This document shows positions 1 through 12,723 of a stretch of DNA of 64,000 nucleotides, piece after piece. The notes below the pieces were generated by a model. That model did not search any database, was not told where the DNA came from, and was given only the letters and a program-made list of their open reading frames with translations. The DNA lies in the NCBI RefSeq assembly GCF_000189635.1, contig NW_002476054.1:43501-107500 (forward strand), in the 5' to 3' direction. Positions within the stretch are counted from its first letter, which is position 1. Each line of letters starts with the position of its first letter. The stretch comes from Tetrahymena thermophila SB210. Taxonomy: Eukaryota; Ciliophora; Oligohymenophorea; Hymenostomatida; Tetrahymenidae. The position numbers were made by a program, and so were the translations under genes.

Positions 1-2
1 TA

Positions 3-1358
3 GTCAGAGAAATGAGATAATTTTAAGACTTAGATATTCTTAGTACTTTCAAGGTATTCTATTTTTTACTTTTGTTAGTATAATTTAAGTTATAATAATT
101 TAATTTTTTATTTAGTTCATTGAAGCTGAAGACAAGCCATTGGGTATTGATGTCACTGAAAGAAAAGCTAAGAAATTCGAACCAAGAAAGATTGCTCATC
201 CTAATTTTAAAAATATAAGTATTACAGATGCTGTAAAGCTTTTGAAGAATGCAAAAAATGGTGAATTTATTATTAGACCCAGTTCAAAAGGTAAACAATA
301 CCTTGCCATAACATGGAAATTCTTCGATGACGTGTTTGTCCACTTATCACTTAAGGAAGAATATGGCAAAGAAAAGGGGTTCTAAACGAAATATGTTTTA
401 AATGACAAAGAATCGTTTGATAACTTTGATGAAATTATTGAAAGGTAAATTAATTTATTTATATGAATTTGTAATTTAAATATACTTACTTACTTACTTT
501 CTATTTTAATTCCAGATATATCATTCCTTGCAATAATCACATGAACTCAGCTAAAGATAATCGTAAGTTTTCAAAAAAATCAATAGAAGAAATAGAATAG
601 GAGCTAAAGAGAAATAAAGAAGAATAACCAGACATTATTCACTATAACTTTTGTTGTGTCCCTAAATATCCTCAATTTATCGTCTTGCTATATTGCTCTA
701 AATAGGATTAAGTCACCAAAGAGTGGATTAAAGTTAAGTATTAGGGCTTTTATTTCCATGAAAAGTATTTTGGACAATTAAAGGATTTAATTAAATGGTT
801 TAAAGATTGCTTCCATACTCCCGAATACAAAAAGTATGTAAAAAAAGCTGAAGAACCATATGCATCTAAGACCCCTAGCTCATTTAGTAATTAAGGAACT
901 ATTGGCATAAAATAAGAAGGTGGTGTCAAATATGAAAAATCAGAGAGAGGCATTGGAGGACAAAGTATTTAAAATTTTTATTTATTTTTAAATTGTAAAG
1001 TTTATTTGATTATTTAAATCATAATTAATTTATAAATAGAATGTTAAAACTGTGGTAAATATGGTCATGCTGCTAATAACTGCAAAAATAAAAGATCCTA
1101 TAATTCCTCTTCAGGATAGGGCAGTGCATCTGGAGCAAGTAAAATATGATTTAAAATACTTTAGATTTATTTATTTTAAAATATTTTATATTAAAAGAAC
1201 AATGTTTCCACTGTAAGGGTACTGACCACTTTATTAAAGACTGCCCAAATAAAACTCATCAAAGCAATAAAGGAAGTGGCGGTTTTAGCTATAGCAGAAG
1301 AGATAGAAATCAATAACACTCACGCTCTAGATCTCGTTCATATGACAACGAGCATTGA
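3..1358 (+). CDS. SPT6: Transcription elongation factor SPT6, C-terminal part (5' end outside window), with two CCHC zinc knuckles
   Basis: Spt6 is a histone chaperone that travels with RNA polymerase II; its tandem SH2 region binds the phosphorylated Rpb1 linker. Five exons join in frame (3-53, 116-444, 516-964, 1040-1138, 1198-1358; 363 codons with the TGA stop). After a short lead the protein reads KIAHPNFKNI, then EFIIRPSSKGKQYLAITWK, which match the first SH2 of animal Spt6 (IAHPSF..., IIRPSSKG...LTVTWK) including the phosphate-binding Arg. The second SH2-like half follows (VKYQGFYFHEKYFG, then DLIKWFKDCF). Unusually, the tail then has two zinc knuckles, CQNCGKYGHAANNC and CFHCKGTDHFIKDC, each largely in its own exon, and a short Arg/Ser end. 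The known Spt6 orthologues I recall lack such knuckles. Identity is confident; the 5' part of the gene lies upstream. Confidence 0.88.
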
Positions 1359-2322
1359 AATTGATAAACTTAAATTTAATATATAAATAATAAATATTTT
1401 TCACTTACCAAATAAATAATAAATATATAAAACAAACAAATTTTATTTTTCAAATAAATTCTCTTAGTGTTTTATATAAAACAGCTTGCTTTGTCTGAAA
1501 TCTAAAATATTATATTGTTGTGTAAATTTGTTTTAGTTATTTTTTTTAGCTATTAATAAAAACACTTTAAATTTTTAAAAATAATGTCAATAAATTTAGT
1601 AAAATTAATAAAATTAATTTTTCAAAAATACTGTACTCTTCTAATGTTTTCGTCTTTCAAATATTTAAATTCTAGAAAAATAAGCTTCTTGTTTCTCACA
1701 ATAAAATACCATATATTAAATATTAGATATCATTCAGTAAAATAATACACTCAATATATTTAGTATTTTTTAAATATCTCAAAAATTACTATATTTTTTT
1801 AAAAAACATTAATCATTCATTGTGCATAAAATACAATATCATTCAGCAAAATAATATATTCAATATATTTAGAATAATTTTAAATATCTCAAAAATTATT
1901 ATATTTTTTTAAAAAACATTAATCATTCGTGCATAAAATACTTCAAAAATTAAATTAAATTTTGAATTATTTTGCATTAATTTTTAATTAAAAATATTTT
2001 ATTTTATAAAATTTAAACAATAATTGATTCGTTTAAAAAAATAATATTTTGAGTTATTTATCTTATTAACTTTTTGATGTTAAACCATTTGTAAAAGTAT
2101 TATTGATTTAAGGGATTGATGATTCTAAAGTTTATAGTTGAATTATAAAATTGCATGTAAAAATATCTAACTAAGATTTATTAATAATATTACACGCTTG
2201 CACTGTTTTGTGTTTTAAATTGATTAGCATTAAACGCAAATCTTTTAAAATAAACTAAATCAATTATTAAAAGTTAAAATATATAAGTCAAATAAATTTT
2301 TTGAGATATAGGATTAATAAAA
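1359..2322. other. Intergenic, SPT6 to SEC11
   Basis: Very A+T-rich spacer between two plus-strand genes. It contains a tandem duplication at 1727-1941, listed separately. I see no other gene or RNA. Confidence 0.6.
1727..1941. repeat. Tandem duplication, two copies of about 109 and 106 bp
   Basis: The copy at 1727-1835 starts ATATCATTCAG and ends GTGCATAAAATAC plus one A. The copy at 1836-1941 has the same start and end and differs by a few substitutions and a 3-base gap near its end. The copies are adjacent and head to tail. Confidence 0.85.
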
Positions 2323-2877
2323 ATGGTTTTGTCGATAGTTAAAGATACAATCAAAGAAATAGCTAGCATGAAATTTAGAAAAATTCTAATTTAGGGAGCT
2401 AGTTTGGCTATGATTGTTGGATCTGCTTTGATGATTTGGAAAACATTAATGGTACTTACAATGAGTGATTCTCCTGTAGTCGTAGTACTTACAGGTAGTA
2501 TGGAACCTTTATACTATAGAGGTGATATCCTTTTCTTGTATAACAGAGAAGAAAAGATTACTACAGGTGATGTCGTAGTTTATCAAAATGGAGAATAAGA
2601 AATTCCAATTGTTCACAGGGTTATTGCTGTTTAAGAAAAAGAAGATAACGAATATTATATTTTAACAAAGGGTGATAACAATTTTAGTGACGATAGAGGT
2701 CTCTATTCACCTCCTAAGTTATGGATCCATAAAAAAGATGTCTTAGGTAAAGTAAAAGGCTACTTACCTTATCTCGGAATGGTAACAATTATTTTAAATG
2801 ATTACCCTACAGTTAAGTATGTAGTTTTAGGTTTGATGGGATTATTTGTTTTAATCGCTAAGGATCCTTAAAGCTGA
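2323..2877 (+). CDS. SEC11: Signal peptidase complex catalytic subunit SEC11
   Basis: Sec11 removes signal peptides from secretory proteins in the ER membrane. The gene is one uninterrupted exon of 184 codons ending in TGA. The first ATG opens a protein with an amphipathic N-terminus and one membrane segment (about residues 24-46). It then has the S26-family motif TGSMEP with nucleophile Ser59, RGDILF right after it, and VHRV with the catalytic-site His98 of the eukaryotic type (His where bacteria have Lys). A block [13 protein letters not shown] carries the conserved Asp residues. A hydrophobic C-terminal segment ([13 protein letters not shown]) ends the protein. The length fits the family (about 170-190). 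Several in-frame TAA/TAG codons are read as Gln. Confidence 0.95.
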
Positions 2878-3613
2878 AAGTTTATAGAACTTCATAAAAA
2901 TAGATAAACAAAAGCATGCATTTTATTATGTTTTGTATGTATTATAAAATATATTACAGTAAATAAAATAAAATACTCTTATTTCTAAATAATAATTTTA
3001 TGAATTTTTATTTATTTAAAGATGCCTGACTAATGTTTAATCTACTAAACGTGTTTGAATTTAGTCAAAGCAAATTAGCATTAAAATTTTTAATATTGAA
3101 ATTTATCAGAATATGTCCATAAATAAAAATTTTTGAAGCAAATAAATTTCATAAAAATAATTTTAGAAGAATTTTAAATTATTTTAAATATTTTTTATTT
3201 TTATCAAATATCCAATTTAAGAAATAATTTATTAAAAAGCTCGTTATTTCTTGTTAATTAAAATACTTCTTTTTTTGTATTTAATTTTGATTTCTATGAG
3301 TAAACCTAAATGTGAGAAATAATAATTTTATTTTTAATTTATTTTAAATAATATAAAAACATAATTGTTGCAAAATTTTTTAAAATTTTATTCGATGAAT
3401 AATAATTTTTATAGATAAAATATGATTTGAAATTTATTAATTTACTGATATTGTTTTGATAATTTTATTTCAATGATGAAGGTAAAAATATACTTTATAA
3501 ATAAAATTTTCCTTTTAATTTATTATATGTTTATGAGCAAATATTTTATTAATTAAAATTTTAATTTAATTAAAATATTTTATTAAATTTATTAAAAAAT
3601 TGATGCTAAGAAT
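2878..3613. other. Intergenic between convergent SEC11 and the Q-rich gene
   Basis: A+T-rich spacer between two gene 3' ends. I recognise nothing in it. Confidence 0.6.
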
Positions 3614-6600
3614 TCAAAACATTCTGCTAAATACCTAAGTTTAATTGACAGAATTTTCAATTTTTTTTGGAGATGAAATATTTGATTATATATTTAACGT
3701 TGAGTTAATATCCTACAGTAAACTGTATTATCTTAATTTATTTTCATTTTCATTATTGTTAATTATATTATTTTCATTTCTATTAATTTTTTTATTTAGC
3801 ATTTAATCTTCTTCTTTTAGCATTTAACTAAATGTTTCCATAGTTTGGAACATACTTTATAATATAGAATCAGTAGCTTATTCTTTAAACTACAAATAAT
3901 AATTATGCTTGTTAATGGCATACATCTAAAGACTGAACCCTCTCTAATCTTTTTAATCATAAAAATGCTTATCATCTTCTTCTATCTCATCTTCTATAGA
4001 ATTATATGCAATTTATTCAACACTCTTTCTTTGCCTTAAATTATTGTAGAGAGGCTATTAGCTGTTCTTTTTAAGAGATTCTCCATTTTATTTAAGATAC
4101 TTTTTTAAAGAGAACACATCGTTATTGTTGTTTGATTCTGAATCATTCTAGAATATATTTTCTTTTTTTTCATTAGATTTTTTTAACTACTCTAATTGTT
4201 ATAAATAGGAGGGTTTCCTCGTTTGATATTTTAGTTATATCTCTTCTATACTCTTTTTCTTTTTCTTTACTAATTCTTCTGTGTTTTCAGGTAGTTTATT
4301 CATCATTTTTAGATATTCCAAATTATTTGTATATATAAATTTGCTTGATTAATCATAAAGCTATTAATCAGTTGCAAAAATGTTTGAATCTAAATTAAGA
4401 AGATACTAAAAATTTTAAATAAGTTTATACTTCTCTTGAAGTCTTTTTTTTAAGTTGTTATCTTTATTTTTAAAAACTAAAGGAAATGAGTATTTTTTGA
4501 AGTTTTTACCCAGACCATTTCCAATTAAAGTTTTATCTAAATTCACTCTTAGCTTTTCAATATCTTAAATAACTTCCTATTTAATTTAATCTATTTCTTC
4601 TTGTGAAATTTTTACTTACATTTCCAATTCACTTTAATAGTCTCTATGACTCTCTTATTCTTCTTTATTAAAAATATTGCTTTAGCTTTCTCCTATGTTA
4701 GAATTGCTTTAAGAATTTTAATTTTATTCGTTTTAAAATAAATCATCTTGAATTTAAGAGATCTTTCTACCTAACTATCCATTCTTATTTTAAAACTTAT
4801 GAATTTTATCAAGATGGCTATTTCTGCTTCTCAATATTTTATTTTCAAAGTAAACATTGCTTCTATTTCTTGTATAGATATATTTGTTATCAAAAGAATC
4901 AGTCATATCTTATTCATCGCTTTCATTTTCATCTAAAATGATATCTTCATTCATATAAAGATTCCCATTAGCTGTATATTTTTCCATTGCACCTCTTTTT
5001 AAATTATTATTATTTTCTCCATTCATTTAATCATCTGAATCAAAAGAACTGTAATTTTCGCTCTCAATATACTGAGAATTGTTTATGTTTTCTTCAACCC
5101 TGCTACTTTATACTTCATAAACAGAATATTCACTTTAAATATTTGATCCTCTAACGCGAGATCTTCTAGCAATTTAGCTTAATATAGAAGAACGAGGTGG
5201 ATGTTGTATTTCTTGTTCGCTTTGATTGTTATCAGACTAATTCTATAGTTAACCTAATTACTAACTTAAGCTTCCAAGCTCTTTATTAATGAGCTCCTCA
5301 ATTTCTTTAATAGTTTTTGCACCATCTTTTTTTTAATCCACTAAATCTTATTTAAAAGAAAATTCTCTAGATCTAACATTATTTTAGCTGTCTTAGCTGA
5401 ACTTTTTTTGCTTATTTTCTTAAATTGCTGTTATTTTTATTTGACTTAAATAGTCTAAGCTTTTGCTTAAATCCTCTATATTTTAGCTTGTATTTTCTGA
5501 AGATTTGCGTGAGTGTATGTTAGAGCTAGCTTTAGAAACTTAAGACTCTTAATCGAAAGTATCCATTTTTTTTTAATTTTCTATTTTTAAATAAAATAGG
5601 TATTCAATTAGAAAATAAAAGTAATTTAATTAAAATATTCTACCATTTTCATCCTAATCTCTTTTTGATGATTAATCTATCTGATCAAGGTCATCTAAAA
5701 GGTTGTCAGATACTTTTCTTGAAAAGAAACCATTATTTGTTGCAATATTTTCTCCATTTTAGTTTAATATTTCTTCTTCTTTCAGACAATTAGATAAATA
5801 AGAATTATTTACTACATTATCATTCTAATTATTCAAAAGATGTTGGCTGATACCTCCATTTTTAATATTACTTTAAAACTCAAACTAAGATGAAGGAAGC
5901 AAAAAAGACTCTCTTTTTCCTTTTAAATAATAAATATTTTTTTTTTTAATTTATTTTACATAAAAAAAACAAAAATACCTTTTATATTTTAAAACTGCTA
6001 AATAGGTTATTAATTTTAATTCACTTACTATTATATAACTCCTTATTAAAGTAGTTTACTCTTATTAGAACTGCTAGTTTTCACAGACAAGCTATCTTTT
6101 TCTGTTTAAATTAGCCCTTAGTCTCTGTTTTTATTTGCTTGTTAAATATTTTAATTTTCATTTAATTAAGCAATATTATTATTATTATTATTGCTATTAC
6201 TATTACTATTCATATTAAAATCAAATTGAGATAATGATTGAGGATCAGTAGATTGAGGATTATTAGATTATCGATTTGAAAGAGCATTTTTTGTATCAAT
6301 TCCATCTCCGTTTTCTTGCTATGTAGATTATTCTTTTAAGTAGTATGATGAAATTATATTATTTTGTGATGCAATTGCATAAGTTTACTGTTCAGGCTCA
6401 ACAACAAACTCAGAATTAAATTAAGCTGACTATTAGATTTCTCTAATTGGTTAAGTATGGAAGTAGAATTTATCTTATCTGGTATTTTACTATGCATTAA
6501 TTTAAGGATTATCATCTTCTTCATCATCGCTAAGTAAATAATCTTTCATTTTGAGGTTTAGTATCGAGTTTATTATATCTTAATATTTTTCTTAATCTTT

Positions 6601-7400
6601 ATCATTTAGCTGATAAAATTCATTTTTTTGAAAATGCTCAATTGTATTTTTGATATATCCTAAACAAAAATACTATTGTTAGACTTTCTCTTTATACTTT
6701 TATAATTTAAAATAATTTTCATTTACTATTTTCTCAATAAAATTAAGAAGGTTTTTCCAACTTTAAATGATTTCATCATTTTTAATATCTAATAATATTT
6801 AACAAGCCTAAGTAAAGTAGCTAGAAAGTCTCATAATTATAGCATTATACTATGTATCTAGATAGCATTCACATCTTTAAAAAATTTAAGATTCAATATA
6901 TATAAAAACCTAGCTAGATAAAAGAAATTACCAATATTTTATATATTTATTTTAATCGATTTTATAAAAAGTTATCTCAGAATTTACAAATTGAAATAAG
7001 CTTTCTAAAACTTTTGAAATTATTTTGTTTAAGTAGACAATAGGTTTCTATTTTGTTTCATAATTTGGTTTAAACTTTTACTCTTTTTAGCTATCACTAA
7101 GCTAAGAAATGTAGCTGTATTCTTTATTGACAAATAATTGCAAAAGGTTTAAATTTTGAGATTCGTATTTTCTAATTTAAAACATTTTGATATGCTAAGG
7201 TTAGTTCTTTAATGAATTCATACATAAATTACTATTTTCAAAATTATTTAAAAGATTCAGTTTAAATGATTATTTTATATAACAATCTGTTGGATGCAAA
7301 GATTTGTATTTTTGATAATATGCCCTAAACCTTTTATTTGATTTACAAACAGCTAACTATAATTTATTTAATTTGATCTAAATATTGATATTGTTAATTT
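3614..7400 (-). CDS. Large Q/N-rich protein of unknown function
   Basis: I do not recognise this gene. On the minus strand three exons join in frame: about 7400-5979, 5919-5644 and 5643/5580-3614, with introns at 5920-5978 (59 nt) and 5581-5643 (63 nt). The second intron contains no TGA in frame and could be retained. The stop is TGA at 3616-3614. The first third is an ordinary helical stretch (for example QLFVNKEYSYISQL, SWKNLLNFIEKIVN). The rest is low-complexity, rich in Gln, Asn, Ser and acidic residues, with an Asn/Ser run near 6170-6215 made of AAT/AGT codons, and basic coiled-coil-like stretches near the C-terminus. The 5' end is unresolved: the first in-frame Met is at 7221, but coding-like sequence continues upstream to about 7400, which suggests a short 5' exon. 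Confidence 0.7.
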
Positions 7401-7927
7401 TTTAATATTAAAATTAAATTAATTCATGACTATTAATCTAATAATATATAGAAGCAATATATATTAACCACTATTTATGTTATTAATAAAAAAGATATAA
7501 TTTAATAAAAACTAATAAATAAATTACTTCTATTTGTATTTATTTAGATTAATAATTAAAAATTTAAGATTTGTAATTGGTTATCAAAATAAGAAATACT
7601 TTACTCTATTAAGCATGTCTTAATTCAATTAAAAGATTCTTAAAAAAAAATAAATTATTAAAAAAGCAACAAATAACAAAAAAAAACATAAAATTAATTA
7701 GAAAAAATTGAAAAGATTTTTAAAAATTGAGTATATTTATATATTGTTAAAATAAAAAATGAATGATATTTATTTATTTATTTATCAATAAAAATAATTT
7801 TGAGAATTAAAAATATTTATATTATTTTAAAGAAGGAAGGGTATTTTGTTAAAATAAGAAAACAAACTTACATAGAAGTAAATAGTAATAATAATTAATA
7901 ACAAATATTCTAACTTAATAAAAAAAA
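7401..7927. other. Intergenic / possible 5' exon of the Q-rich gene
   Basis: A+T-rich sequence upstream of the Q-rich gene and downstream of the minus-strand membrane-protein gene. An ATG at 7427 (minus) could start a first exon, but no convincing splice was found. Confidence 0.4.
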
Positions 7928-9337
7928 TCAAATTGAGCCGTAATTGCCTACTTGAGGTACAACATTATTACCGCTTGATATAACTGAGTCATCTAAATTG
8001 CTTTCTTCATCCTTCTCTGCTATATTCTTAATCTTAAATTCTGAATTATTTAATTCGCGTTCATCTTATGATACTTGACTTGAAACTGTATTTACAGAAT
8101 CCTATTTCAAAGTGTTTGATGAATATGAGGGATTTGCTAAGCTATATAATTTATCACCAACAGAAGTACCTTTAACTCCTGGTATTTTAGACAATCCTGA
8201 TAAAACTGGTACAGCAAAAGGAACTGCTTTGACACCAGTTATTTCAAGAGCAAACACATTATAGAGTGTAACAATGATAATAACTACAAAGAATATTAAA
8301 ATAAAGAAGGCAATGGTGCCAAATAACCCACTTCCTTCACCAGGTTATAGAGGGCATTCTTTTTCAAAGAAAATGTTAACATTTCTGAAAAATTACATTT
8401 CAAAAGTCAATTAAACACCAGATACACCTCCACGTCTGCATTTATATTCTAAGTAAATTGGGACAGCATCACCTGTAATAGAACCTCCTTCTACTATAGA
8501 ACCTTTAAGATCAACATCTAAAATTTATTAGTCATAATTCATTGTTATTCTATCTATATCTAATTTTTTTTCAAACTATAATTGATGTGTTTGTAATTTA
8601 GTTTCAGGATCTTTTGATTTAAAAACTTAGTCTATTTCTTCAAATGTTAAATCGTTGTGGGCATACATTTCTTGAGAGAAATTGAGAGATGCAAAGAAAA
8701 GAGAGTATTTTACACGTTTAGGAATACGGAGTACCCAGTCTTCATAATCTTCACTAAAATAATCTGCATCTATAAGCTACCCATTTTCAACTACTGTATG
8801 GTTATACTTATGATTTATGTTGTAATCAACTTAAAATCCCATACGAGGAGGCTCATTATCACCGCATTAACGAGTCCAGAAAATATTAGATTATTTGGGA
8901 CACAACTTTTCAATGGTCTCAATCTAGAAATTTAATTTCATAGGGGCTGAAGCGTCTTCGTTGCACTTGTAATTGATACGTACAGAATAAGTTTTGTTAT
9001 CTACGTGATCAACTATTTTTTCAATAAAAATTGTAGTATTTGAAACTATTTCTGAGGAGTTTGTCTTTATCTAAAAGTTCTTCTTAGTGAGTTTATCATG
9101 TTTACCAAAGACAGTGATATATAAAAAATCTAACTCAGTTGAATCAGAATCTTTAATAGAGTCATTCTCGTATTTCCACTCAGGGTTCAGCTACCCTTTA
9201 TTCATTATATCATAAGCGAATTCTCCGTCATCCTTAAGAAAGGTGGAAATACTGATATTACTGCAGCCTTCAGGAACATCTAAACAAAAACAACCTAATA
9301 AAAAGAGGGAAACAAGTAGAATTGAAGTTTGTCTCAT
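7928..9337 (-). CDS. Type I single-pass membrane protein, unknown family
   Basis: Single-exon gene of 470 codons with TGA stop. The start is clear: ATG followed by a signal peptide (MRQTSILLVSLFLLGCFCLD). The long lumenal or extracellular part (about residues 20-335) has several N-glycosylation sites (NTTIF, NKTYS, NHTVV, NFSQE) and scattered Cys residues. One membrane segment near residues 340-365 (FGTIAFFILIFFVVIIIV) is followed by a cytosolic tail of about 100 residues rich in Ser, Asn and acidic residues. The architecture is that of a surface or endomembrane receptor or adaptor. I cannot assign it to a family. Codon use is normal for the window, with Gln as TAA/TAG and CAA. Confidence 0.9.
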
Positions 9338-10393
9338 CTATCTAATTTTTAATAATCTATCTAAAATGATCTTCTATTAGATTACCTTTTATCTATTAAA
9401 TTTAATTTAATTAATTTTTTTTCGTTTTCTAATTATATATTTAATTTTTTTTACTTTCTGATTTTAAAAGAACTCTAATAAACAATATAAACAATAGCAA
9501 GAATATGCTCAAGTTCTAATTTTGCAGCCTTAAATATAGGAAAATAGTCTATTTTTTATATGATTTTTGTTATTCTAAGAATATCTTTTTTGTTTATCAA
9601 GAGTGTTTTTCTTTTTGCGGAGAAATATACAATTTTTTTGACATATTTTTAAAAGTTGAAATGAAAAACGTATTTTGTTTTTTTTAAATTATTCATAATA
9701 TTTTTCTTCCTAGCTTTCAAAAATGCTAAAATACTAAATTAATTAAAAATTAAAATGTTATTTACTAGCTTAATTCAAATAATATTTTAAATTAATTTAA
9801 ATTTTCATTTAAAATTTAAAAATATTTTTAACTAATTTATATTTTGATCAAAAGTTGAAATTATTTTTTGCTAAATAATTTTTTAAAATTTTAAATTAAT
9901 TTCTAAAATACCAAAGTCAAATTTTATAATAATGAAAAGATAAAAAATATTTCATGAAAATAAAAAATTAAAATAGGTTTTATTGATACAAATATAATTT
10001 AAACAAATTAATAAAAATTTTTTTTAAAAATAATAAAAGATTTTGAATGAATAAATGATAACATTAATAATCTCATCTCTAAATTAAATATAATAGGGAG
10101 AATTATAAATAGTAATTAACAGCTTTCTTTAGATTTTATGTACTATAATAATTTTTATGATTGGTACTTAAATGTTTTCTGATCAAGAAAAAGTCATTCT
10201 TAGTATAGATTGATTAAATTAAAGAATCAAATTTTTCTATTAATATAAAAACTAAATTAACCATAAAAAGAAATCCATTTAGTTAAGTTATTAACATAAT
10301 AAAGAAAGATTTGGCAAATTAATTACTACATACAGTAGAAATTAAAAAATAAAATAAACTGTCAATATTTTTAATACAAAGTTATCTGACTAT
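9338..10393. other. Intergenic / 5' region of the PX gene
   Basis: A+T-rich divergent spacer. From about 10214 the frame of the PX gene is already open and looks coding, and another ATG (10172) lies in the same frame before a TGA at 10211. The PX gene may therefore have an upstream exon and an intron near 10203 that I could not resolve. Confidence 0.5.
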
Positions 10394-12016
10394 ATGAATA
10401 GCCCTAATTAAGCACTTCTTGAAGAGCCATATTTATTAGTAAAAGTAGTGAGCGGCTTTAATTTATTAAAAGGTATTAGAGAAAAAAGAGATACAGAGGA
10501 GTATAAATCAAAAGACTCATTATTTAGCTAAAATTTTCGACACTAAGATACCAACTAACTTAATTTTTAAGACAAAAATTATTTATTTGAAAATAATGAA
10601 TTATAAAAACAAGACAGCTTGCATTCAAATAGCTTTTTGAAATAAAGAAATAACTAAAATCAGCAAAGTCCATTTAGTATATTTGTATCAGTTCACACTT
10701 CTACAAATTTACTTTTTGAGACAAAACCTTAAAAAACATATGATGGAGCTGTTAGATTTTAAGATAGGGAAACCTAATAATTTACAGAGGAAAGCCAAGT
10801 AATAAGTAAAGAAAAAACCTAATCATTAAATGATTTGAGCGAGAGTGGCAGATTTATTCTGCATAAAAGGTGGAAAAGTAGCTAACCACCAAAAGAATAA
10901 CAATCTGAAAAAAAAATATTTTTGAAAGATTTATCAAAGTATATTATAGTAGATGTCATGGATAGCGATTGCTATATGGAGAAAACTTTGATGAATACTT
11001 AAGTAATTCCTGTTGAATTTTTTTTAGTGCCTACTAATTCAGGTAAAAAGTGGAATATATGGCTTAAAATGAATAAAATAACTGAAGATTCTAACAATTT
11101 TTAAGAACAAGAAACTTTAAAAAGCAAAAATTAAGAGGTCGAAAAAGAGACAAACTTTTTTAAAACTCGTTCTTAAACAATTTATTATCCTAGTATTATC
11201 TAAGAAACCTAAATAAGTGATAAATACTCAGTAAATAGAAAAAATAATCCTGATGATCAAATTTCAAAGCTAACAGGGATAAATTCATCAAATTTCGAAG
11301 ATTACTTTGTATAAATTGAAAAACCTATTCCATTCTATATTTCCGATAATAATATTCTCAGTATAATGAACTAAAAATAAATTACTGACGGAATTAGTTA
11401 AACAGAAACAAAATACTAGAGAGAAAATCTCTCTCCGTAAAGCTAAACTAGAAATGTGTCATTAAATTAGCAAAATGATTTTAAATAAAGTAAAAATCTA
11501 AATGATAAAGTTAACTAAGGAAGCTAAAATGACTCTTGTAAAGTTGACTAGCTTTTAGATAAAAACTTTTCATGGCTTTAGCTCGAAATCGTTACTATGG
11601 ATATTGGATCCCTTCTTAAATTAACTGCTTTGATCATTTCAATTGAAGAAGTTGATAGAGCAGGAAAACCAAATATATTTGTTTATAATATTGCTGTAAC
11701 TAGAAATGATGGACTAACCTATTTAGTTAAAAGAAGATACAAGTAATTTAGAGAACTAAAAAATTAGCTTCAAAAAAATATTAAAAAAGTTGAATTTGTA
11801 AGCTTTCCTTCAAGGTCAATCTCAAAAATAACTTCTTTGTTCTCTAAACAGTCTTATCTCGATTATTTTTAGCAAGCTCAATAAAGATTAGAAAAGCTAT
11901 AGCTATTTTTAAATTTTATAAATGATTTAGATGAGGTTTATAAAGAAGAGTCGTTTATTTAATTCTATACCTTAGGAGGATAGCTAGATCTTGATGTGAC
12001 TTAGCTAGCAAAATGA
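10394..12016 (+). CDS. PX-domain phosphoinositide-binding protein (sorting-nexin-like)
   Basis: PX domains bind phosphoinositides, usually PtdIns3P, and target proteins to endosomes. From Met at 10394 the frame runs 540 codons without intron to TGA at 12014-12016. The first 400 residues are polar, rich in Asn, Gln, Ser and Lys, and not recognised. A PX domain fills residues about 410-525: a strand TALIISIEEVDRAG, FVYNIAVTRNDG, the basic motif VKRRYKQFRELKNQL (the RRYxxF phosphate-binding signature), then FPSRS in place of the usual proline-rich loop, and the helix QRLEKLQLFLNFINDL. A short tail follows. No BAR domain is visible after the PX. The true start may lie further upstream, since coding-like sequence begins near 10214. 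Confidence 0.85.
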
Positions 12017-12723
12017 GTTATGTTATAATAAATATATCGCTTATAAATTTATCAAATTTTATATCAAATTATAGAGTTATAATTAATTAATTTATTTATT
12101 TATGTTAATAAATTTCATATAATAATATTTTCTTATATCATTTTTTCATAACAAATATTAAATAGCTCAATTTTTAGTAAAATATGATCTAATTAAATAA
12201 TTTTTAAAATTTATTATTTGTTAAATTTAAAAATAAAAAAAAACTTAATTATTAAATCTTAAATTTTAGAAAAATATTTTAATTATTTCATAAATCATAC
12301 TTAATAAATACATATTAAATAAAATATTATAATTTTATAAATTGATAGTGATTTCTTAAATAAATAAATGATTTATTTTAAAGATTAAATATTGCTTCAA
12401 AATAATTAAAAATTATTTAAATATGTTTTAAATTATATAAAAATATTTTAATTATTTGATAAATTATACTTAATAAATTTATATTAAATTAAAATATTAT
12501 AATTTTATATATTTATTGTCATTTCTTAAATAAATAAATGATATGTATTAAAGATTAAATATAGCTTTAAAACAAAATTTATGTAAATATTATATTATTT
12601 TTGATGTTTAATTTATGGTTTAAATCTAAATTTTATATGATAGATAATATTCGTTCCAAAATAAAATGAGAATAATAAAAGAAAAATATTTTTTTTTATG
12701 AATTTTATAATTTTAAAAATATT
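12017..12723. other. Intergenic, with tandem duplication
   Basis: A+T-rich spacer between the convergent PX gene and transporter copy A. About half of it is the duplication at 12270-12590. Confidence 0.6.
12270..12590. repeat. Tandem duplication with period of about 169 bp
   Basis: The segment beginning AAAATATTTTAATTATTT near 12271 recurs at about 12440 with the same order of landmarks (ACTTAATAAAT, AAATATTATAATTTTAT, ATTTCTTAAATAAATAAATG, TTAAAGATTAAATAT). Copies differ by scattered substitutions. It is non-coding. Confidence 0.75.

Noticed and set aside
2404-2598. 64-residue ORF ending at a TAA
   Set aside because: It is only the middle of SEC11 (2323-2877); the TAA is a Gln codon here, as the same frame continues with the catalytic His region.
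8657-8935. Plus-strand ORF of 92 residues
   Set aside because: It lies antisense to the single-exon membrane-protein gene 7928-9337, which has a signal peptide, glycosylation sites and a TM segment; the ORF has no such support.
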